Source: Cladorhizidae sp. MBARI D1340-BT2 (lineage: Eukaryota; Porifera; Demospongiae; Poecilosclerida; Cladorhizidae). Taken from it: a stretch of 64,000 nucleotides of DNA. Position 1 is the first letter of the stretch. Each line of letters starts with the position of its first letter. Location: contig JAQNBH010000012.1 in assembly GCA_028752905.1 (NCBI GenBank), positions 21,972,956 through 22,036,955 of the forward strand, given 5' to 3'. Under the pieces are notes generated by a model. It searched no databases and was not told the DNA's origin. It saw nothing but the letters and a program-made list of their open reading frames with translations. This document shows, piece after piece, positions 10,481-23,512 of this stretch. The position numbers and the translations under genes are program-made.

Positions 10481-11187
10481 AACCCCATGGCAACTTCACA
10501 AAACAGAGTTGGATTTAGTACAGCCAGTTACTATAGCTACCATTGTAGGTTAGTTCTGCTGAGGTGGTTGGAAGTTGCTCTCTACTGCTATATAGTCCAA
10601 TCTACCTTGTGGTCGGTCCTTTCTCGAATATGACATCTGAAAATGCTATGGGGGTATGTTGTAAGTGTATTTGCGAAGTTAGGAAATGTTATTTAATTAG
10701 GACTTGCCTGCCTTCCCGCCGAGGTCGTTGTCGCAACATAAACTCTGCCTCGACATCAGCGAACATTACAATTAATGCCCCTCCAAATTCTCACCTGCCT
10801 CCTGCCTCCTCAACCTCAGTCTCAGCACCAACCTGCAATCGCCACTTTCGTCAGATGGTGCTTCTTCCTCAGTCCCTTCCACATGCCCTTCATCTGTGTG
10901 CCCCTCTCCTCCTGCATCATTGCCTGCCTCATTACCTCTCTCTCTCCACCTGCGTAGTGTAAGTGTCCTCTGTGATTCTAACGATACCCTCCCTCCTCCA
11001 CATTCAACCTACCTTCAAGTGACAATACTCCTGCCTCTCCTCATTCATCTCTCCCTTACCTGTCTATCATTCTGGGTGTGAGGGTGTCTACCCTTCAATA
11101 TGTCCCCAAGGGAGCTAGGCTAGCCTATTTCGGGGAGTTTGTAATGACGTCTGTTCAGACCCTTCAGGGATAGATGCTTGGAGTAAG

Positions 11188-13876
11188 ATGTTTATGCTTG
11201 CTCTTTGCATTCTTGCTAATCCTGCTGGAGCGGGGCACAGTAACTGGTGTGATACCCTAAAAACAGTGAAATCTAGGATAAGGAGGTGGCAGGCAGGTGA
11301 TTTCATGGGTCTTTGGTCTGTAGTTTTGGAGGAGGAGGATAGGCTAAACTGTCGTCACAGGAGGTCCAAGAAGAAGAAGTTGACACCAGAGCCACTAAGG
11401 ACAGCTAACGCCAGACGGGCTCGATGCAAAGTTGAGGATGGCCAATACAAGAAGGCCATCCAAGCACTCGCTTCCAATAGGCTTGCTCAGGCTTCAGATG
11501 AAATCTACAATGCAATGTTAGCAAAACACCCTCAGGTTAATATCCCTCCCAACTCCCCTGAACCTGTCCCTTCGCCCATCCAAATCTCAGAGGGGATTGT
11601 CGTCAAGGCCTTGAAATCTTTCCCTAATGACTCTGCTCCTGGTCCATCTTCTTTTAGGGCAAACCATTTCAAGGAGGCGGTACTCAACCCTTCCCCAGAC
11701 CGTGCCAACAGTGCCATTCGAGCCTTGACGGGAGTGATTAACCTCTTGTGTGCTGGAAAAGCCCCCCCTGTAGTGGTCCCTCACCTCTGCGGAGCCCCTC
11801 TCTTTGCATGTAAGAAGAAAGATGGTGGCCTTTGCCCAATCGCTGTGGGGGAGGTTCTCCGTTGCTTAACATCCAAATGCATTTCTCGGGCAGTACAGGC
11901 TGAAGCATTCAGAATCCTGACCCCCTTACAACTTGGAGTCGGTGTCCAAGTTGGCTGTGAAGCTATCGTGCACGCCTTGTCTCTGGTGCAAGAGGATGCC
12001 AACATCCCGGCTGAACAAAAATGGACCATGCTGCTCGACTTCTCTAATGCTTTTAATAGTGTGGATCGTGGTTCCATGTTTCGGGAAGTCAGGAATCGCC
12101 TCCCCCCCCCCCTCCCATGTCTGCTTGGATGGAGAGTTGCTACAGGGCTCGACCTATTCTACGCTTGGGCTATCACTCGATTCTTAGCTGCAGTGGGGTT
12201 CAGCAGGGAGACCCTCTGGGGCCATTAGGATTTGCCCTCACTCTCTAGCCCATTATTGAAAAAATCAAGGAAGAGGTACCCAATCTCCTGATCAACGCTT
12301 GGTACCTGGATGATGGTACTTTGTGTGGTTCTGCTGATGACCTTTGCTCCGCTCTGGCGATCATTGAGGATGCTGGCCCAGCCCATGGTCTCAATTTAAA
12401 CAGGGCCAAATCCCTGCTGTTCTTACCACCTGATGACCCTCTCACCAATAACCCCCTCCCCCTCAACATCCCTATCACAAGAGGTGGTTTTGAGCTCCTG
12501 GGCTCTCCCATCGGGCCCCCCTCATACTGCGAGTCCACTATGCTTAGGCGTGTGGAGAAGGTGCAGGTGACCTTGGACAAGCTGGCTGACCTGCAAGACT
12601 CCCAAATGGAAACCACCCTTCTTAGATCCTGCCTTGCCCTCCCCAAAGTGTCCTTTGCCCTGTGCACCTGTCCCCCTAGTCACATCCGCCAAGCTTCTGC
12701 AGCATTTGATAACTCCAGGCTCTTTCCGACCTGGCGGGGGGCCACTTTCAGATTGGGCATGGTTGAAGGCTTCCCTCCCTAGTTCACTCGGGGGAATGAA
12801 CATTCGACGAGCATCCCTTCACGCCCCAGCTGCCTTCATCGCTTCCCTAGACCAGTCCAGGCCCCTTGTTGACAGAATCCTGGGCCAGTCTCTGGCTGAA
12901 TCAATCCACCTAGCCCCAACTTTGTTAGAGCTGGCCAAGTCTGCCAATAAACCTGACTGGTGCTCCATCTGTGAAGTGGATGTCCCTCTCCACCAAAAAC
13001 ACCTCTCTCACTCCATTGATGTGGCTTCCTACTCGAAGCTTGTAGCAGAGGTTACCGACATACGCTTCAAAGCTCTAGCTCTTTCATCCGCCATCTCCCA
13101 TGCCGGCGATTGGCTGAACGTCACCCCCTCTCACGCTCTTGGTCTCCACCTACAAGACTGGGAGTTCATATTGTGCTTGCAGTATTGGTTGGGTCTCCCG
13201 ATGATTGAGGAGGGTGCTAGATGCCCCATCTGCCAGGTTATTTCTGACTCCTTTGGGGACCACCAAGTAGGCTGTGGTGGTAATGGGGATCGTATCCACA
13301 GGCACGACTCCATGCGAGATGCTCTATTTTCTGCAGCTCAATTCGCTGCTCTCGCACCAAGGAAGGAGTTGCCCTCTCTCATTCCCGGAACCAGCAGTCG
13401 TCTTGCCAATGTCTTCTTGCCCACTTGGAAGAGAGGTCAACCAGCTGTACATGTTATATCTACTCTTCAGGGCAGGACATTGAAGGAGGCTGCTGTCACT
13501 CAGGGACATGCCCTTTCCGTGGGTATCGAAAGGAAAATGGTGGCTCATTCTGAGGCATGCAGGGCTGTAGGTGTCACCTTCATTCCTATGGTCGTGGAGA
13601 CTCTGGGGGGGTGGAACGAGGATGCAGCCAAGATTATTCGAGAGGTAGGACGCCTTCAAGGACATCGTTTGGGCATTCCTCCCTCAGAAACTACTCGCCA
13701 TCTGTTTCAAAGGCCCTCAATTAATTTGTGGAAGGGCAATGCCACACTGTGGATCCGCCGCCTCCCAATTCTATCCCCTGAGGTAGATGGCGTGATATAA
13801 CTTTAACTGGTTGTGTTTGTACACTTTGTATCAAAAATTAATGTTGAGTTAAAAAAAAAAATAATAAAAAAAATAT
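11188..13876 (+). pseudogene. LINE reverse transcriptase with C-terminal endonuclease-like domain, frameshifted
   Basis: Non-LTR retrotransposon coding region in three pieces. The first (11188-12100) has PNDSAPGPSSFRANHFKEA, QLGVGVQVGCEAIVHA and the RT motif DFSNAFNSVDR. A frameshift at the C-tract near 12103-12115 moves the reading frame, which then gives VQQGDPLGPLGFAL, a TAG at 12246-12248, and WYLDDGT (the YxDD box). Another frameshift near 12700-12780 leads to LGGMNIRRAS, then CPICQ...GDHQVGC, GDRIHRHDSMRDALF and VVETLGGW. The C-terminal part resembles the restriction-like endonuclease region of site-specific LINEs, but the expected acidic residue in ADVFLP is N (ANVFLP). An A-rich tail at 13850-13876 marks the 3' end. 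Inactive copy; family name not assigned. Confidence 0.75.
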
Positions 13877-14277
13877 CTGTGCGTAAAACACAGACCAGAC
13901 AGGGTATATACACCGAGGACCTTGGACCACAAGCTCTAAGTAGACTTAGCAAGCTACTTGTATTCACAGTATTTGTTGCTACTATGGAGCCTTAAAATAG
14001 TTATTTCCCTTCCTCATGGTTGGTATATAGTGGAGAGGCACTGCACTGGTTAAATTAAAAAAATTATTTGGGGGGGGAGGGGCATATTGCTATGTATGAT
14101 TTAATCTTGATATTCCTGAGCCTGTTATTAAGATATCACATGTTACAGCACAGACTATGTAACAATAACTAACACTCTATATTAAAAATCAACTACTTAA
14201 TAATAATATCCACAATATTAAGTTATTGAGTGTCCCGCTGCTCAAGGAGGGGGGAGGGGAGGGGACCAAAGATCATT

Positions 14278-16083
14278 CCTCAGCTATCCTTTCTCCTCTG
14301 CCATCACTTCCCTACCCAATACATAACACACTCGCCCACCTCCTCCATCACTGCATCACTTACTCCCTCCACATCTTTCTCCAAAAGAAATGCCACCTTT
14401 CCATCCTTACTCACTCTTCTAAATTCATCCAACCATTGTCCTGCCCTTACATCAGTACCAGCCGATCCCTCTCAAATTCCCTGCATATCACCAGAAATGT
14501 TCAACATCTTTCCCTGCTCCACTATCACACATGATACACCTCTCATCCCTAACTATCCCACATCTCTTCTTATCCTCTAAGAACCCAGCTGATGCAGTCC
14601 ACAGTCTAAATTGCAACTGCACACCTTCCTGACCAAGCACGGACCTAACATACCTCTCCACCCCTGCACCATTCTCTGCCAATTTATTAAATTTCAGCGT
14701 ACTCATGCCATTTACTTCCTCCTCCCAATCCTTCTCATTTCTCACCTTCATTTTCCCCTTCCACTTACGTACTGACCTAACCGCGTTGTTTATCTCGTAT
14801 TTTCTCCTCAAGATCTCCCACCATCCGATTTCTTCATCCTCTCTTAGTTTATTTACAACTATGTTTACCAATCTGCTCTGTTCCTACACCTCTAATTTCT
14901 TACCAAACAAAACCTTCATCTCTTCCCTCCTCTCCTCTAGCTTCCTCCACTCCATATCTCCCCATATTGCCACTCCTGCCACTGTATTACTTGCCCCCAA
15001 CAGTCTCCTACCCACTCTCATCTGTGCTGACTCCAACTTCTTGCAAGCATTACGTCCTCCTGTCCACCACACTTCGGCTGCATGCTCCATACTAGGTCTC
15101 ACTAGAAGCTCCCACACCATTCTTCCTCTGTCTACTTCCACCTGCCCATTCACTCTACTCATCCATGTCACCTTTCCAACCCACTCTTCTGCCTTCTTTG
15201 CCATCTTCTCTAACTGAACATTACCCTCTTAGCTTCCTATCAAACCACACTCCAGGTACTTGAATTCCTTGACCTCTTCCAATATCTCCTCACCAATCCT
15301 CCAATGCACTCCTACTTCCTTATTCCCTATATACTACCATGTTGCTCTTCTTGCTATTAAACTTCATCTTCCACCACATACGCCTGTACCACATCCAACA
15401 TAGCTTGCAGTTCCACCCCTGAGTCAGCCGAAGAACAACATCATCTGCATACATAAGTGCACACCAATAGCCTTCCACTTTGACTCCTAGCTCAGCTCTC
15501 TCCAACTCCTCTGCCATTCCCATCAAATAAATATTGAAAAGAAGTGTAGACAAAGGACATCCCTGCCTAAGTCCATTCTCCCCAGTGAACCATATTGACC
15601 TCCTTCTGTTCAATATCACCATCGTCTCCACCCCACTACACAATCCTACACATGTCCTCACAAGTTTCTCCTCTACTCCATACTGCCTCAATTTCTGCCA
15701 CAGTCCATCCCTCCACACACTGTCATAATAATTATGCCTTACTTATGTCCAGTAAAGGCAGATATGAAGCTTTCTTCTCACTCTTCCTCACTTCACAAAC
15801 TCCTTTTAACACCAACCACTGGTCTGAACATCTCCTCTGACTCCTAAATCCTCCTTGCGCTTCTGTCAAAATCTTATCCTCAGCGAACACTCCCAACCTC
15901 CTCGCCAACACTCTCGCAAACACCTTCACCACACTACAACACAATGAAATTCCCCTACTTCATCCTCATCGCCATCCTTGTGGAGAGGTACTAGTAAACT
16001 TCTCTTCCAGTCCACTGGGCAGCACTCAATCCTCATCACCACATTCATCATCTGCACCATCACCTCTACCAACCTTCTACTTC
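14278..16083 (-). pseudogene. LINE reverse transcriptase core and C-terminus
   Basis: Downstream of the hAT the reading resumes and shows DWKRSLLVPLHKDGDEDE, VLARRLG, ILTEAQGGFRSQRRCSDQ, LDISKA then YDSVWRDGLW (frame broken by a small insertion near 15727), GLRQGCPLSTLLFNIYL and LMYADDVVL, the catalytic YADD. The C-terminal part (15204-14488) has RRLLGASNTVAGVA and a CxxC...H zinc-knuckle-like segment, CIMCDSGAGKDVEHFW. At least three frame breaks. Confidence 0.75.
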
Positions 16084-16336
16084 CATACACAGTGTTGCCA
16101 TAATTTTTTTGGTAATTTCCAAATTACTCGCCTGTGTTATCCAAAATTTTTGGCAACAACAAAATCCAAACAACAATTTCATGAGAAATAACATACTAAA
16201 GTGAGTTCATAGCATTTACACATGTCTTTAATAGTTCAGTGTTCGGTTTAAATGCATAGCATTTTTGAGGAACATTGAATTGCACTGTTAAAAGTGAATT
16301 TAATGTAGAAATTTCTAGTCTGTTTCTGTGCTTCGT

Positions 16337-18225
16337 TTAGTTGAGACCAGTGTGGCTGAATAAACGTTCGGTATCAGCATTGCCATGGGGTATAACTAGA
16401 ATGGCTTTTGCGAGTTTTGCCAATGTGGAGTAGCTATACTCGGTTTCCAAGCAGTCTTTGATTTGGCTGATTGCATGCCAATACTTATCCACCTCTGTGA
16501 TGGCTGTGACTTTAGGAGGTAATGGCGATGTGCATGCAGAAATCCATAAATTCCTCTTGAAAGTTGGGTTTGTCACCAACTTGAACTACCTGAGAACATA
16601 CTCTGCTGCAGCAAGCACCTGACCAGCCATACTGTATTGTTGTAAGCCTGGTTGAAGCCATTTGAGATTGGAGAGTGACTTGTGACTCATAGGTAATCAT
16701 TTGACAGCTCCCTTGGCTGCAGCAATCCACCAAGCTTTGATAGTCTCCCTAAATTTTCTCACATCTTCAGATGATAATCCATCCTCTTCTTGAAGGTATG
16801 ATAGTGTGCTGTGACCTACGAAAACTTCATGTAAAGGGAGATACTCTATTGAGTTATCAATACACACTTGTGAAACATGTTCAGCAGCAAACACATACTC
16901 AGAATTCATGATCCGCAACAGAAATTTTCGTATTAAGCCATCAAGGTCTTGGTAGAGAAGATGAAGAATTGGAGATTGCTGCTCCATGTACTTGTTGAAA
17001 TTATTAAAAATTGGTAATGCAGAACATAGAAAGAGCAAGTAAGCTTTGGTCAGAGGCTTTTCAAGTACAATTTTTACTCTTCTCACACTACTGCCTGCTT
17101 ATCCTCAGTACTTCGAAAGTATGAGAGTAAGGCTTCATATTGCTCGATAAGATGATTTACACAAGCATCAAGGCTGAGTCATCATATTTGGCATGCTTTT
17201 AACAACTTGTGTGGCTTGCATTCCACAAAACTCTGAAATTCTTCAAACTGTCGCAGCCTCCTTGGGCTCTTGTGGAAATAATACCATACATCACTTGTCA
17301 GATCTTCCAATTCATCAGGCAAGACTTTGCAGGCCTCATTTGCTATTAGTGCTGCTATGTGACAATGACAATGAAGAGCAACTAAAGCTGGCTGCTTACA
17401 TTGTAACTGTAACATCACTGAATTTCGTGCTCCCAACATTACATTGGTACCTAATCCAACAAGATTATCATAAAGGAGGGTAGTGGATTCTTGAAAATGC
17501 TTTGCAGTTGCCCTCTCTACACTCTCTAGGGCAAAGAAGACACATCTCACCTGTCCTTCGGTGTTATCGAAGGATCGAAGCATAATAGCAGCTTGTTGTG
17601 TAACGGTAATATCAGTTGTCTCATCAGTTTGGAGGCTGAAGTATTTAGTCTCTCTAACTGCTGCGGAAATGTCCAACAATCCTGGGCAATAACTTTCAAA
17701 ACAGCTGTTCCTTTACTACGACTGCACTTAAAGTCTTTAGCAATATATAGAAGAATCAGGAAACATCAACTTGAATAGTTTGGTACAATGATCTCCCAAT
17801 TGAAAGGTAAGATGGTGCTCTCCAAGGAAATACGTGAAGAGTACTTCTGCACAGATTACAGACTCCTCTCTTTGGCCTAAAGTAGGACTGTAGAGGCAGT
17901 ACACCCACACCATCTTTTTCTGAGTGTTTGTGTAATTTTGTTTCCTGATGTCTCCTGAGATCTCTAGTACCACCTCTTCCAAGGTTTATATCACGAGAGC
18001 ACTTCATACAGAAGGCAAAAGAAGATCCCTTTCTCGAAGTTGTGGCCCATGGGAAAGTCTTTGCATACTGTCTACGATAGGCACACAATCGCTTTTTTGC
18101 AGACTTAGAAGACCTGATAGATGTAGAGATTTGACAATTTGTGAAACCTCATTATCAGAGTCAGAATCCATATGTGAAGAATCTTCTTCTGGTAACCTTG
18201 AAGTACTGGGTTCTGAAGATGCCAT
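16337..18225 (-). pseudogene. BED-finger hAT transposase, multiply frameshifted
   Basis: The N-terminus (18225-18004) is acidic. A BED-type finger follows: FCMKCSRDINLGRGGTRDL then HQETKLHKH. The RNase H-like core has KYFSLQTDETTDITVTQQAA and HCHCHIAALIANEACK (17679-17182). The C-terminal dimerisation region is VIPHGNADTERLFSHTGLN (to 16337). At least four frame breaks. Confidence 0.8.
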
Positions 18226-18324
18226 AGCTAACTCTCTCTGACACTCACTGGTAAAGATTCTAACTCTTGCGCAAATCAGGCTTTAAATACCCAACCAGAT
18301 AGCTCATGCATGAGCATCCACATA

Positions 18325-18465
18325 GATCAAAGGGTTCTAGCTCTGCAGGCATATTCCTGCACAGACCAGGTGACCACATAATACCCGACTGTGCAGGAAT
18401 ATTCCTGCACAGACCAAGTGACCACATGAATATTCCTGCACAGACCAGTTGACCACAAAATGACC
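18325..18465. repeat. Three direct repeats with an AATATT-centred palindrome
   Basis: Three copies of a 35-50 bp unit with TATTCCTGCACAGACCA followed by GTGACCACA-type sequence, one containing the palindrome TGCAGGAATATTCCTGCA. They lie in the 5' subterminal part of the hAT, where transposase-binding repeats are often found. Confidence 0.65.
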
Positions 18466-18586
18466 ACACTAAGCTAATACCACAGAGAGTGGTTTTGAGC
18501 ACATGGTCTGATATGCATGAAATGTCAAACAATGACGAACATTTATTGATAAAATCCAAAAAAATCAGTTTGGATAAAATCCAACG

Positions 18587-19257
18587 CTATGGCAACACTG
18601 CATACATTAGCATCTCATTCAACAGTCCATCAGGGCCTGGAGCCTTTCCTCTCTTCAAACACTTCATTACCTCTACTACTTCTTCCCAACTTACTTCTTC
18701 ATATATACCCAACTCATGCCCACCCACTTCTCCTATCTCTAATTTTTGTACTGTGGCATCCTCTTTTTTCCTCCCCAGCTCTTCCAAGTGTTTTGCTATC
18801 AACTCCAACACCTCGTCTTCCTCCTACCACCTCATCATCTTTCATTCCATTTATCCTTCTCTCCTTCCTCTTTATTCTTAAATCATTCCAAAACAGCTTA
18901 CAACTAGTCCCACCCAGCTCTCTAATAGTTCTCTTCCTATTACTTCTTCTCTTTCCTAATAGTTTTTTCCATTTCCTTTCTTGCTTCTCTATAGTCATCC
19001 CATAGTTGTCTTAATGTAGCCTCTCTCTCCCCTCTCTTCCTGGCTTCCCTCAGCCTCTTACATTTCTCCTTCCTAACACCAATTAACCTCTCCACATCCT
19101 CTGACCCATCTGTGATCTTCTTCCTTCCAATTCCTTTCTCCGCTGCAGCCAAAACTTTCTCCTTCCACCTACCCCACACCTCTTCAACTATGTTTCCTCC
19201 CAAGTCTTGCTCAAGCTCTCTCACCTCCTCTTCCCACCCCATGAACATTTCCTCCAC
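18587..19257 (-). pseudogene. LINE linker region and first RT block
   Basis: Overlapping broken frames: 19257-18940 is charged and helical, 18998-18714 and 18811-18607 follow. The last holds EVVEVMKCLKRGKAPGPDG, the classic block before RT motif 1. The hAT insertion follows at once. Confidence 0.65.
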
Positions 19258-19356
19258 TGCCTCCTGATAATCCTCCCAGTCTAGTCTATTGTCAACTGTC
19301 TCTCTCTTCTCACTTGTACCTTTCTCCTACCCCACATAATTACTCCCCAAATAATG

Positions 19357-20475
19357 TTATGGACCGACCCGATACTCAACTACTACATCCATATCCTCAC
19401 TAAACAACACATAGTCTATGACCGACTTTCTCTCCCCACATTCCCATGTCCACCAGCCCTCACAGCACTGCAACTCATTCTCTACAACCAGACCTCCAAC
19501 CCTAACCAACACCAACAACCTCCTTCCATTACTGTTTGGGTTGTCCTCCACTCCTAGTCCAATCTTTGCATTGAAGTCCCCCATCATAACAACATCGAAA
19601 CCTTTCTCTTCATACTTCACCACATTCTCCTGCAATACCTCAAACATTCCCTCCGTCTCTCTCACTCTCACTCCTCCTGGGTTCACATACACTACCCCTA
19701 CCATAGTTTTTCTTCTCCCCGCTCTGCTCAGCTCCACCCACAGCAAACGTTCTCTTGACTTCCTCACCCTAGAATCCAAACTCTCATCCACCAGAACTCC
19801 CACACCTCCACTCTCCCGCCTGCCACCCTCTCTATTCCTACTGTACCACTCATATCCTGCCACGCTCATCTCGTTCTCCTTCAGCAAAAATGTCTCCACT
19901 AATCCCAGCAAATCAAACTTCTTCGTTCCCACACTACCATCAAATCTACCTCCCTTGGCCACCATCCTAACAAACACCACTCTCAACTGCCCAGTTTCCC
20001 TATCTTTGGTCCCTCTCCCAACCCCCACCCTCCTTAACATACTTTTTTCACTCACAACTGGGATGTGTTCATGATCTTGGACATATTTTCTTTGGCCAAC
20101 AGGTGTCCCTTCCATGATGGATGAATCCTCTCCCGGTGCTCCCCCACCTGATGGTTCTTGGCTCTCTCCACCTCCGCTCCCCCCTCTGTGTTGTCCGCCA
20201 GAGTATATCTCCCCGGTATTCCTCCTGGCCTCCATCCCTACTCCCCCCTCTTCCCACCACCCTTTTGCATACCAACTTCTTTCTCCGTGTGCCTTCTCCT
20301 GCTGTTTCACTTGCTGGAGACTCGTCATTTGCCACTGCCGATTCACCACCTGCACCATATACGCTCCATTTCCCCACAGACTCTCTTTCCTCTTGTATCT
20401 TCCTCTCTTTCTCATGATGATTGGCCTCCCTACCAGTTTGCTTAAGACCTTAAAATTTAATTCTTCCCTCTTCAT
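19357..20475 (-). pseudogene. LINE endonuclease domain (exonuclease-endonuclease-phosphatase fold)
   Basis: The second half of the frame carries LLGLVETFLLKENE, GGVGVLVDE, VVYVNPGG, VVMMGDFNAKIG and KSVIDYVLF, the order of conserved blocks in APE-type LINE endonucleases that nick the target DNA. The first half is glycine/glutamate-rich and charged. The frame ends before the final SDH block. Confidence 0.75.
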
Positions 20476-20885
20476 AATAACACCTCATCTATTATTATTG
20501 CCTCCATCCTTCACCAACTTTGCTTGTCCTATTTCCTTTACCACCTTCTCTGTTTTATCTTCCTTGCCCACTTCCTCTACAACCCCCAACTGGTTTAGCT
20601 TCCTCCCCAAAACTTCGATCCTTCTCTGCTTGTATTCTACTTGTTTCTCCAACTCTTCCACCCTTAGCAATATATTCATGAGTACACATCCCATTTCATG
20701 GCTTTCCATTAAATTAAAGTTAATCCACACACCAGCATTCTCCCTATGTACCAGTTGCTTTAGCACCTCCCTCATCAGAAGCTGTATTGTGTTAGTAGTA
20801 TTAGTGTCTATAAATCCTACGCCGTCCCTTTCTGCCCCATGCTGTTCTTTAAAAGTATTACTGAGGTCTTTCCTTCAAAAGAAAA

Positions 20886-22839
20886 AAGTTATGGACCACT
20901 GACAATCACTGGATGAGGAAAGGAAAAGATGTACTTGTTAAGTCACCTTTTATTCTCTTCTCAATGCTCCTATTATTCTCATTTGTGCTAGTTGACAATT
21001 AAGACATTACATGTCATCATTGATTATAAAAATTCACATCATATACTGCACGTAAAACGGTTAGGCCTGAGTCTAGGTAGTTCCATTGCATTGGTATGAT
21101 GCTGGCGTAATGGGTAACATTTTCAGCTTATCACTGCGACAAAAATCTCACTGTGACTTAAAAATGTCCATTTCAGCATTTCCCCTGTCCATAACATCCG
21201 TTCAGTACAAACATGCTTTACACTAACTAAGGCTCTTACAGCTATATACTAACTAGTCAGCCAACAGCACGGGCGGTGACAGCTATAACAAGTGTGACAT
21301 TACCTCATCAGCCGTGATGGTGTAGTAAGGTGCACATTCAAATTATCATTATACCCTGCAAAAGTATGTAGTACCCCATCACCTCAATCAGCTCATTTTT
21401 TTTGTCTTGGGAGACGATTTAGTTTCACATCACAATACAGGAGCTTCAAGATGGCTGCATAGCACATTGTTGTGAATGGCCAGAATTTGCTCACGGCAAG
21501 AATATTCCCAGGGTTGCCAGACGAGTGAAATCTTCTGCATCTCCACTTAGAGCAATACACTGTGCTACAAAGCAATACAGTTCTAGCTATTGACTTCAGA
21601 GCATGTGCGAGTTCGATATTGCAGCCTTATGGGCATTAATCTGGGAAATAATGGTGGCAATGTGGATGCTCAACAGTCCATTTCATAAGATCAGCTTGCT
21701 CCAGAGCAGTGTGATGGTACAAACAATGCTCATGCTCCTAGCCCTTTGCACTTTATTATTCCACACATGGAAAGACTGATAAACAACTTGCCCTTTGAAC
21801 TGTCGGCACAGAAACTAGCACAAGCAATAGAACAGCCACACATGATGAATACTATGATCACGCACCATCAAGGAACGTTGTGGGTAATACCTGATCCTTG
21901 TGAGATGTCTTGTTATGATTAACTTCAGGGCTGCAATCAGGTCCTGTACAGTGTCACAGAAATTTCTGGATGTCTTTGATTTGGAGCATATACCACCAAT
22001 GTCCAGCAGAATGCAGGCGGGTTGATGACCGCCATCTGCACCATCATCAGAGAGATGTCATGTGACACTCGACCGGAAGCTTTGACATCTTTCTAATCAC
22101 CCTCCATTGCAGGTAGCTGGGTTGCTGATATGATAATAGAGCCAGAGAAATGTCACGAGAGGACTCTGAGCAAGCGTTGTCAGTTTTCTTCATTTTAGAA
22201 GTTAGAAACTGATCCAGATGTGTGTGTGTGTTTCCTGTATTTATTGCAGGGAGCTTCAATGCCTTCTTCTCTCAAGTGCTCAGGGAGCCAACAAAGTTGT
22301 CTGTGTTAGAGGAGGCTGCTCACCTGCTCCTGAGGCCACTGCTGGAACATCTCACTTCTATAATCTCACACTAGTATGTCTGAAGAATGATGGTGAAGTG
22401 TGTGTGACAAAATTGAAAAACGAACTATTAATTGGTCAAGGGTCAGGGGGGAGGGGGGAAATATTTGTTGAAATTTTGAAAAATCATGTACCTCTACTTT
22501 AAAGCTCCATAACTTCCACATGATTCATAGTTAGAGGCATTCCCGCAGATGAATAGCTACATGTGTGAAGCACTTGATGTTCCACTTTCTTCACATGCCA
22601 AAAATAAAAATTAAAACTCTGGCACTTATTGTGTGGAGAGCAAGCTGCATGGCTACCAAAGGTCCAGTTGGTTCGAATGTCTTTTGGGTATCCGTTAAGT
22701 CTTGACAGAAGACTTGGGAATATGTAAGAAATGCTCTATGTATATATATACAGTACCTTCTTAACTTGAATGAACAGTTGACTTCTGTAACTTTTTCATG
22801 CAACCTATGAATATTTTTACCCCCTAAAATGACAGAAGG
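20886..22839. other. No gene recognised
   Basis: AT-rich, with short open frames only and no splice-linked coding blocks. A CAGGGTTGCCAGACG motif near 21510 resembles a hAT end, but no partner was found. Confidence 0.4.
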
Positions 22840-23512
22840 ACTTAGTAATATTATTCGGTGAGTGACAGGCAAAATAGTTAGGTTAATCAAATTGACTTTC
22901 TGCGAAGCTCTCTCCAAGATCAAAACCTGAATGTCGTTCAAAGTTGTTTTGTGGATAGCTCTAGTACCCTCTTACACAATAAGAAAATGCCAACTGAAGT
23001 GGTATCTAAATGGTGTTAAATGAATATCAATTTTCTAATCTGCTGTCCGTGACTCTGAATGGAACATTACTGTGTTTTGCTGAAGTCAAAAGATACAGCA
23101 AAAAATAGACTTTTAAAAAAGTTTTGGAAATGTGCTGGAGGTATTGTTGTGGATAAAAAAATTAAAAAAATTTGTATTTTCCAACGAGGATAACTCTCAA
23201 TTTTTTTTACACTACCTCAAAATCTTATATCCTTAAAAACCCTTTGTTTGCTCTATGCAATGAAGCTCTAAACATTTGAGTTCAGCAAAATACAGCAAGG
23301 TTTGAATTTGATGGCCTCTTCAAAGGAGTCACAGTCATCAGATTAGAAAACGGATATCCATTTAAACCACTTTAGTTGTAGCAACAATTAGCTCGAGTAA
23401 AACACTATTCGTGTTTTGATCTTGGAGAGGGCTTCGCAGAGAGTCAGTGTGAAGGACTTATAATATTTTGCCTGTTGTTCACCCAATAATGTACAAATCT
23501 CCTCATTTATAT
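22840..23512. repeat. Long imperfect inverted repeat (foldback), arms about 300 bp
   Basis: The arm 22850-23100 and the arm 23250-23510 are diverged complements. CTCTCCAAGATCAAAAC (22913) mirrors GTTTTGATCTTGGAGAG (23413), TTTTCTAATCTGCTGTCCGT mirrors the segment GACTGTGACTCC/AATCTGATGA read on the other strand, and TGTGTTTTGCTGAAGTCAAA mirrors TTTGAGTTCAGCAAAATACAG. The centre is near 23180. No coding content. Confidence 0.7.

Larger units (their letters stand above)
16090..18600 (-). mobile_element. hAT element inserted in the LINE, 6-bp flanking repeat CATACA
   Basis: Left end CAGTGTTGCCATAA and right end, inverted, CAGTGTTGCCATAGCG. The flanks are CATACA at 16084-16089 and CATACA at 18601-18606. 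Removing the element restores an uninterrupted LINE reading, so the boundaries are firm. hAT elements usually make 8-bp duplications, so the shorter repeat is notable, or two outer bases have mutated. Confidence 0.85.
14226..20885 (-). mobile_element. LINE with APE-type endonuclease and reverse transcriptase, split by a hAT
   Basis: Reading right to left: a coiled-coil-like leader (20775-20485), endonuclease (20475-19357), linker (about 19257-18714), the RT start RGKAPGPDGLLNEMLMY (to 18607), the hAT insertion 16090-18600, then RT and the C-terminus (16083-14278). Across the insertion the protein continues without loss (NEMLMY, then GSRRLVEVM). The C-terminus ends EECVMYW-type sequence and WQRRKDS. 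Several frameshifts and stops show that it is dead. No A-tail or target duplication was identified at the 3' end near 14226. Confidence 0.8.

Noticed and set aside
19418..20902. Plus-strand proline/serine/leucine-rich frames
   Set aside because: Antisense shadows of the LINE endonuclease region.
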